Positions 24,301 to 28,236 of a stretch of 28,236 nucleotides of DNA are shown here, one piece after another. Each line of letters begins with the position of its first letter. The stretch's first letter is position 1. Source of the stretch: JAJDFU01 sp964641965 (lineage in GTDB: Bacteria; Bacteroidota; Bacteroidia; Chitinophagales; Saprospiraceae); assembly GCA_964641965.1 (NCBI GenBank), contig CAZXLD010000057.1, positions 1 through 28,236 of the forward strand, written 5' to 3'. The notes under the pieces were generated by a model, which saw nothing but the letters and a program-made list of their open reading frames with translations, was not told where the DNA came from and did not search any database. The translations under genes and the position numbers were made by a program.

Positions 24301-24562
24301 GAAGTACTCAGCAGGCGATGCCATCCGCATTGAAATAAAGCCCCTGAAAAACCTGATTCGCATTGAAATCAAAGACAATGGAAAAGGTTTTGAAACTGAA
24401 AAGGAATTGGAAAATGGCCATACCTTTGGTGGTAACGGACTGAAAAACATGAAAAGGCGAGCGGAGGAATTAGGCGGCAACCTGAAAATCACCTCAGGTC
24501 TAGGCCAGGGAACCAGCATTATGCTGACATTCAGCTCCAGGCATAACCCTAAAATTCATTAG
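21353..24562 (+). CDS. Reg_prop/Y_Y_Y sensor histidine kinase (NarX/LytS-like HisKA_3 type)
   Basis: About 1069 residues. A signal-anchor (about 10-32) precedes a long periplasmic region of two-component-regulator propeller repeats, such as VTQDQRGYLWMATKEGLNRYDG, and LADERNNLWFSTNHGLGRFDP further on. A Y_Y_Y domain (RFLTFEFTSLDLT, NLDPGRYTFWVRGTN) leads to a membrane helix (WWFRLSMGALVALGIYSLI). The cytoplasmic kinase has the HisKA_3-type phosphoacceptor H868 in SQDLHDEIGS, then a HATPase with NNAVKYS, DNGKGF and GGNGLKNM. There is no receiver or AraC domain, so it is not a hybrid HTCS and must pass phosphate to a separate regulator. The NarL-type regulator two genes downstream is the obvious partner. 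The ATG at 21353 is preferred; an in-frame TTG lies two codons upstream. The ligand is unknown, possibly a carbohydrate. Confidence 0.9.
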   Translation: MDIILENRIGRLFRWPLVWILGLVGFPISQLGAQDKLPEEEVYMGQLGVKEGLSAGLVYKVTQDQRGYLWMATKEGLNRYDGYRIKTYEHDAKDSLSLPEDHVTFIHVDSRDWLWLTTRNLGLAVMDFSNENFIPLNIPANNIQEDQWGNIWLNGDGGRLVLEIPPEIVTPSGLLALEKPLAARSPQQIYTGLPEDKFGSEVIFAQKQQMWVLLGDSLYHYQLDFTKRRAQLQLSLSLDRDSLFKGKRGAIMIEDKARDRILFLGRTHVYAIDQSRAAFQKVVQVPPHEEFLLPHEVLEPKLVDSYGQLWCSSFYGHYGLYKLDLETLRWKAIKRESGNIFEDRHGVIWFSTSGFGVLKYTPAHAAFHYFGNDHEGPSLYDFVELKTKRVGRGNAGAIIDLETKLFGKVLDIGRPSRNLIALIKDEQGPIWASFRSPKPLAWQLHKFDSSGKFIQSYPKKSLEDGPFAANILLMGADRTLWSVVSNDLEWSQPQISHVFLDCWQPEGMNPARRFVFEAPAVGFLFGKCQAIYQGPDHHIWLGLDNGGLLIFDPSTENWRHFTYDASDPYSLPSNRVFSLLPDPKTPTQIMWVGTSKGLAKMDMKTGTFTTYTPKDGLPDEVIYGILADERNNLWFSTNHGLGRFDPVTMEVRIYTEDDGLQHTEFNRGAYLKRSDGTMFFGGVGGLTWFDPKELSVKRRPANVVINGFRLNNEPVEYRKPQLTGDETSLLHAPVDYMQEIVLRYDQRFLTFEFTSLDLTRPSNNRFQCKLEGLSDNWTAPSQQPEITFTNLDPGRYTFWVRGTNYQGEWSEQLASIHLRILPPWWGTWWFRLSMGALVALGIYSLIRFRQRTRKNLEDLRNRISQDLHDEIGSTLSSISLFGMVAGNSIVDDPEKTRQLLMRINSNATQTIESMNDIVWAIKAENDSMLHLISRMRSYASELEETGEWDIQIHYNREMAEKNLDMIQRRNIYLIFKEAINNAVKYSAGDAIRIEIKPLKNLIRIEIKDNGKGFETEKELENGHTFGGNGLKNMKRRAEELGGNLKITSGLGQGTSIMLTFSSRHNPKIH

Positions 24563-24708
24563 CTTCAATGATTTACAGCTTAACAGCATTACCCACTTGA
24601 GCAACCTGAGGCCCCAATTTTATTAGAATTTACGATCAGACAATTACCCTGAAATGGCGAGTATTGTAGATGATAAGGGGAGTAGCTACAGTGGACAATT
24701 TATATGGA

Positions 24709-26799
24709 ATGAAAGGATTACCTAAATATTTATTATGGTTTCCATTTTGCCTGTTGCACACCATTATGGTGCAAGGGCAAAACCAATCGGTAATCGATTC
24801 CCTTTTGCAGGTCCTGGAGACCGATATCCCAGACGAGCATAAGGTTGATGCTTATGTAAAGATTGCTTCAAGCTATATGAATTCCGACTCAGCCAACACG
24901 GCTTTGTACGGAAGCAAAGCCATCGAACTAGCTCAGACCATCGGTTTAACAGAAGGCACAATTGATCCATTGTATCCTATTGGGGTAGTGACCATGTCTA
25001 AAGGTCATTACGATGAAGCACAGCAAATATTTGCCCAAATGGCCGACCTGGCCCTGGCAAATAATTACCAAAAAGGAAAAGCACAAGCCTATTACGGATT
25101 GGGGTGGCTCAACCTATATCTTGGAGATTTTGACGAGGCACTAAAACACCTCTTCCATTCCAAAACCATTTTTGAACGACTGGGCGAAAAGGGAGCATTG
25201 GCCTTATGCTACAATATGATTGGAATTCTTTTTGACAAAAAAGGGAACTACAATAAAGCCCTGGATAATTATTTCCGTTCGCTGGAGATATGTGAGGAAC
25301 TGGGAAGAAAAATTGGCATGGCTTCCTGCTATACCAACATCGGTATTATTTACAAAAACCAAGGCGAGTATGAAAAGGCATTGGATTACTATATGAGGTC
25401 ATTGACCATCAATAAGGAGTTGGACAGAAAGCGGGGTATGGCATCAAATTACAGCAACATAGGGGTGATTCATTTTGACAAGGGCAACTATGAAAAAGCA
25501 CTGGAATTTCATTTTCGATCACTGAAATTAAAAACCGAGCTTGGAGATAGCAGAGGAAGGGCTTACAGCTATAACAACCTTGGGCAGACGTTTATGAAGC
25601 AGGAAGATTATGCACAGGCCCTGGAAAATTATTTTTGCTCCCTAAAAATCAACGAGGAGATCGGCGCCCAAGCTGACCGGGCTTATACCCTGATCTATAT
25701 CGGCGAAACCTATCGAATACAAAATCAACTATTCAAGGCACAAAAATATCTAGTTGAAGGCATTGATCTAGCAAAACAAACGGGACTCCTTCACCTTGTC
25801 CGGGATGGAGCAGAACAAATGGCCCTAGTTGAAAACGAACTGGGCAATTACAAAAAAGCCTATAAAGCACATATCCTTTACAAGGAAATGGCTGATAGCT
25901 TGGATAATGAGGATAGAATCAAGAAAATAACCCGATTGGAAGCCGAATACGAATTTCGGAAGGAAAAAGACTCCCTGCAGTTTGTACAGCAGCAAGAGAT
26001 GAACTTCTTAAAAGATAAAGCACAACGGAAAGAGCGACGGAAACAGGTCATCTATATGGTTCTCGGGGGGCTGTTGGTGGCAGGTATTATTTTCTACATC
26101 GCGATAAACAAAATCATTCAAAAGAGAAAGTTCCAATCCCTTCGCGATCGGATATCCCAGGATTTACACGATGAGATTGGATCCAACTTGTCCAGTATTT
26201 CGCTGTTTGGCATGGTGGCGGGCAAAGCTATAAAAGATGCCCCTGAAAAGGCTCAACAATTGTTGACGCATATCAATTCGAACGCCACCCAGACGATTGA
26301 ATCCATGAATGACATCGTTTGGGCCATCAAATCCGAGAACGATTCCATGCTTCATCTGATCAGCCGGGTGCGAAGCTATGCAAGTGAAATAGAAGATACA
26401 GGCGAATGGGATATTCTTATTCATCATGATGAGGACATCAAGAGGCTATCCCTGGACATGATCCAGCGCCGGAATATTTACCTATTTTTTAGAGAAGCAA
26501 TAAATAATGCCGTAAAGTACTCCGAGGGGGACTCCATCGGAATTGAAATAAAACCATTGAAAAATCTGATTAGTGTTGAAATCAAAGACAATGGAAAAGG
26601 CTTTGAGCCCGAAAGGGCAGGAGAAAATGGGCTATTCTTTGGTGGGAATGGCTTAAAAAATATGCACAAGCGAGCGGAAGAATTGGGTGGCAACCTGAAA
26701 ATCATCTCCGACCCCGGCCAGGGAACCAGTGTTATCCTGACTTTCGACCCAAGTCACGCCTCAAAAACTCATTGGGTCCAACGATTTCTTCTACCGTGA
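24709..26799 (+). CDS. TPR sensor histidine kinase, kinase half nearly identical to the upstream kinase
   Basis: About 696 residues from the ATG at 24709, which begins a signal peptide (MKGLPKYLLWFPFCLL, ending MVQGQ); another ATG at 24670 adds 13 residues. The exported sensor half has about eight 40-residue tetratricopeptide units (for example NYNKALDNYFRSLEICEELG and EYEKALDYYMRSLTINKELD). A coiled coil (ITRLEAEYEFRKEKDSLQF) and one membrane helix (VIYMVLGGLLVAGIIFYIAI) follow. The kinase has phosphoacceptor H487 in SQDLHDEIGS, and NNAVKYS, DNGKGF and GGNGLKNM. By eye at least three-quarters of the kinase residues match the upstream kinase, including HINSNATQTIESMNDIVWAI, so the two are recent duplicates with swapped sensors. 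It is followed 20 bp later by the response regulator. Confidence 0.9.
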   Translation: MKGLPKYLLWFPFCLLHTIMVQGQNQSVIDSLLQVLETDIPDEHKVDAYVKIASSYMNSDSANTALYGSKAIELAQTIGLTEGTIDPLYPIGVVTMSKGHYDEAQQIFAQMADLALANNYQKGKAQAYYGLGWLNLYLGDFDEALKHLFHSKTIFERLGEKGALALCYNMIGILFDKKGNYNKALDNYFRSLEICEELGRKIGMASCYTNIGIIYKNQGEYEKALDYYMRSLTINKELDRKRGMASNYSNIGVIHFDKGNYEKALEFHFRSLKLKTELGDSRGRAYSYNNLGQTFMKQEDYAQALENYFCSLKINEEIGAQADRAYTLIYIGETYRIQNQLFKAQKYLVEGIDLAKQTGLLHLVRDGAEQMALVENELGNYKKAYKAHILYKEMADSLDNEDRIKKITRLEAEYEFRKEKDSLQFVQQQEMNFLKDKAQRKERRKQVIYMVLGGLLVAGIIFYIAINKIIQKRKFQSLRDRISQDLHDEIGSNLSSISLFGMVAGKAIKDAPEKAQQLLTHINSNATQTIESMNDIVWAIKSENDSMLHLISRVRSYASEIEDTGEWDILIHHDEDIKRLSLDMIQRRNIYLFFREAINNAVKYSEGDSIGIEIKPLKNLISVEIKDNGKGFEPERAGENGLFFGGNGLKNMHKRAEELGGNLKIISDPGQGTSVILTFDPSHASKTHWVQRFLLP

Positions 26800-26806
26800 T
26801 CAACCG

Positions 26807-26818
26807 TTAATTTTGAAC
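26807..26818 (+). promoter_or_regulatory. TTAATTTTGAAC motif just ahead of the response-regulator ATG
   Basis: The 12 bp TTAATTTTGAAC occurs immediately before the response-regulator ATG (26820) and identically at 21341-21352 immediately before the first kinase ATG (21353). It contains TAATTTTG, matching the Bacteroidota -7 box TAnnTTTG. Used as a promoter it would give leaderless or nearly leaderless transcripts. It could instead be a translation-initiation context. Confidence 0.4.
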
Positions 26819-26819
26819 C

Positions 26820-27458
26820 ATGATAAAAGTCATAGTATTTGACGACAATGATTCCCGCCGAGAGGGTTTGAGCCTGCTCCTGAATGCCATGGAAGACATG
26901 GAGTGTGTGGGGGCATTTGATGATTGTAGGAATGTGGTCGAGCGGGTCAGGCAGGTCAATCCGGATGTCGTCCTCATGGATATCAACATGCCCCATGTAG
27001 ATGGCATTGAAGGTGTCAAGCTTCTCAAGGCGTCTTTTCCGGAATTGAAGATCATCATGCAGACGGTTTTCGAAGATGAGGATAAGATCCTGGCAGCCAT
27101 ATCGGCTGGTGCCGATGGCTACATTTTGAAGCAGAAATCACCGGTAAAGCTTATCGAAGGAATACAGGAGGTATTGAATGGCGGCGCCCCCATTACCCCA
27201 ACCGTAGCCGGGAAGATTTTGAAATTGTTTGGGAATCGGATAACTCCTTCAAAAGAGGAAGAAAAAATTTACCTGACGAAACGCGAACGGGAGATTCTAA
27301 CCTTGCTGGTTGAAGGTCATAGCTACAAGATGATCGCTGCCAAGTGTTTTATTACTTATGCGACAGTCAATACGCATATTTCCAATATCTACGAAAAACT
27401 TCAAGTGAAATCCGTTGCCGCCGCGGTGGCGAAGGCGCTACGGGAAGGGTTGGTTTAG
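26820..27458 (+). CDS. NarL/LuxR-type DNA-binding response regulator
   Basis: A 212-residue two-domain regulator. The receiver (1 to about 120) has the acidic pair D8/D9, phosphoacceptor D54 in VVLMDINMP, T82 and K104 (YILKQK). The C-terminal LuxR-type helix-turn-helix (about 150-212) has LTKREREILTLLVEGHSYKM, then TYATVNTHISNIYEKLQVKS. HisKA_3 kinases normally pair with NarL-type regulators, and two such kinases lie directly upstream (20 bp gap) in the same direction, so both probably signal to this protein. No target site is proven. The GTAAAT/ATTTAC repeat at 21279-21297 in the divergent intergenic region is a candidate. The ATG at 26820 is well supported by the receiver's N-terminal strand. 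Confidence 0.93.
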   Translation: MIKVIVFDDNDSRREGLSLLLNAMEDMECVGAFDDCRNVVERVRQVNPDVVLMDINMPHVDGIEGVKLLKASFPELKIIMQTVFEDEDKILAAISAGADGYILKQKSPVKLIEGIQEVLNGGAPITPTVAGKILKLFGNRITPSKEEEKIYLTKREREILTLLVEGHSYKMIAAKCFITYATVNTHISNIYEKLQVKSVAAAVAKALREGLV

Positions 27459-27528
27459 GATTGTTCGTAACACTCGTTAACTCCTTTATTTTACATACAA
27501 GTTTACTTGAAACCAAACTTCTTCGACC

Positions 27529-27684
27529 ATGGAAGAACTACTTTCCTATTGGTACCTGTTTCCTATTGCCCCAGCCGTTGCCACCCTGGCGATGTCGACC
27601 GGAACCGACGGAGCTATCTTCTATTCCCCATTGTTTATGCTTGGATTGAATTTGGAGCCCCAAGGGGGCATCCTCAATAAATGA
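27529..27684 (+). pseudogene. N-terminal remnant of a TauE/SafE (TSUP) membrane permease
   Basis: A 51-codon frame beginning MEELLSYWYLFPIAPAVATL and continuing AMSTGTDGAIFYSPLFMLGLNLEP matches the first transmembrane region of TSUP-family sulfite/organosulfonate exporters (typical pattern: ...FPIAxxVATLAMSSGxGGAxFFSPLF). Family members are about 250-300 residues with several membrane spans. Here the similarity ends near residue 45 and the frame closes after GGILNK. The rest of the gene is absent downstream, where a different protein follows in the same frame after TGA. This is probably a deletion remnant. A functional single-span peptide is unlikely. It lies 70 bp after the response regulator. 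Confidence 0.7.
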
Positions 27685-27687
27685 ACC

Positions 27688-28152
27688 ATGGGATTCAGAG
27701 CACTTACCCCCGAACCAGCAGCATGGAGTATGAGTACGCTCGACTGGCAATCACCACCGCCAATAGCACATTTCCAGAACAGCTTTTTACTCATGCTTTT
27801 CTTTAATATTGGCAATGAAAGTTGCAAAGAATCTGCATTGCCCATTTCAAGACAGCTTTGGCATAGGTACCCCGATCTAAATATCATTGGTATTCACGTA
27901 CAAGCAGAGCATATTTATTACTTACCGAATCAAGTCCGGTACGTAACCGAGAAAAAGGAAATACCCTTTCCGGTATATCAGGACCACGAGCGCAAGACCT
28001 TTGAGAAGTTCCGTGCCACATGCATGCCCTATTGGGTATTATTGGATAGATCCGGAAATCCAATTAAGTCAATTGAAGGCTCACAACCCGACGCATTGAA
28101 AGAATTGAGTTTTGCTTTGGAGGTATTATTTTATAGTCATTACTCCGGGTAG
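27688..28152 (+). CDS. Thioredoxin-fold (TlpA/redoxin-like) protein with degenerate CxxC
   Basis: About 154 residues from the ATG at 27688; an internal ATG at 27730 (MSTLDWQSPPP) is an equally credible start. The pattern is thioredoxin-like: a strand FLLMLFFNIG, the active-site region NESCKESALPISRQL, IIGIHVQAEH, and the cis-Pro-type segment CMPYWVLLDRSGNPIKSIEG near the C-terminus. In relatives this site reads CxxC (GCExCK). Here the first cysteine is Asn, leaving NESC, so ordinary dithiol exchange is not expected. No signal peptide is visible. It lies between a broken permease gene and an IS21-like end, so it may be decaying or its 5' part may have been rearranged. Base composition does not stand out. 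Confidence 0.6.
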   Translation: MGFRALTPEPAAWSMSTLDWQSPPPIAHFQNSFLLMLFFNIGNESCKESALPISRQLWHRYPDLNIIGIHVQAEHIYYLPNQVRYVTEKKEIPFPVYQDHERKTFEKFRATCMPYWVLLDRSGNPIKSIEGSQPDALKELSFALEVLFYSHYSG

Positions 28153-28181
28153 AGCCACCGGTTACCCGGTAGCTCCCCCAG

Positions 28182-28236
28182 TGCATATTCCGGCAGCTTT
28201 GACCCCCCTATTCCGAAAAGTACTGACCCCCTGATT
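28182..28236 (+). mobile_element. Terminal repeats of an IS21-like element, continuing beyond the window
   Basis: The sequence from TGCATATTCCGGCAGC at 28182 runs into TGACCCCCCTATTCCG (28200-28215) and TGACCCCCTGATT (28224-28236). These are repeats of an ATTCCG...TGACCCCC unit spaced about 24 bp. Ends beginning with TG and carrying several such internal repeats are typical of IS21-family elements, which bind IstA there. The istA and istB genes would lie to the right, outside the window. Confidence 0.65.

Noticed and set aside
24709..26799. TPR units of the second kinase as a nucleotide-level tandem repeat or CRISPR-like array
   Set aside because: The repetition is at protein level only (about 40-residue TPR units) with divergent DNA and no spacers.
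21353..27458. Hybrid two-component system (HTCS) controlling a polysaccharide utilisation locus
   Set aside because: Neither kinase has a receiver or AraC domain, and there is no SusC/SusD pair. The layout is a classical kinase plus NarL-type regulator.

Overview
The window looks like a Bacteroidota chromosome segment, probably from a Saprospiria/Lewinella-type bacterium. This is inferred from protein character: Reg_prop and TPR sensor kinases, a Bacteroidota-style metallophosphoesterase-barrel protein, DoxX and YHS proteins, a DUF5706/PycTM protein, promoter-like TAnnTTTG boxes and mostly SD-poor starts. No rRNA or tRNA gene, CRISPR array or replication origin was seen.

Left edge (1-1596). 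About 180 bp without a recognisable gene precede a compact IS4-type insertion sequence (about 182-1281). Its transposase frame is broken by one in-frame amber codon. The IS has cut off the 3' part of a minus-strand outer-membrane protein gene.

Main block (1608-21184). Fifteen further minus-strand genes are packed with mostly 11-60 bp gaps; the exceptions are 139 bp at 10313-10451 and about 125 bp at 18861-18985. In transcription order they are: GMC oxidoreductase, a Pycsar-effector-like membrane protein with no cyclase nearby, a lipoprotein joining a metallophosphoesterase, a kinase-like segment and an outer-membrane barrel, a secreted double-VOC protein, DoxX, a YHS-GlcG fusion, a secreted SMP-30/gluconolactonase with an extra N-terminal domain, a small barrel protein, a glucose-dehydrogenase-like SDR, a GH63-type glucosidase, a glycogen-debranching-type enzyme, an MFS carrier, a small helical protein, an NAD(P)HX-epimerase-like protein and a second SDR. 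The carbohydrate members suggest release of glucose from an alpha-glucoside or alpha-glucan, oxidation to gluconolactone, and hydrolysis to gluconate. The lactonase carries an export signal while the dehydrogenase does not, so this pathway is only a hypothesis.

Right block (21347-27458). On the plus strand, two membrane histidine kinases have different sensor halves (Reg_prop/Y_Y_Y and TPR) and nearly matching kinase halves. One NarL/LuxR-type response regulator follows. This looks like a two-input, one-output signalling unit; its divergent position next to the minus-strand block makes that block a possible target, which is inference.

Right edge (27529-28236). A 51-codon remnant of a TauE/SafE-type permease, a thioredoxin-fold protein that has lost one CxxC cysteine, and the repeated terminal sequence of an IS21-like element. 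Broken genes and IS ends therefore bound both sides of an intact stretch of about 26 kb.
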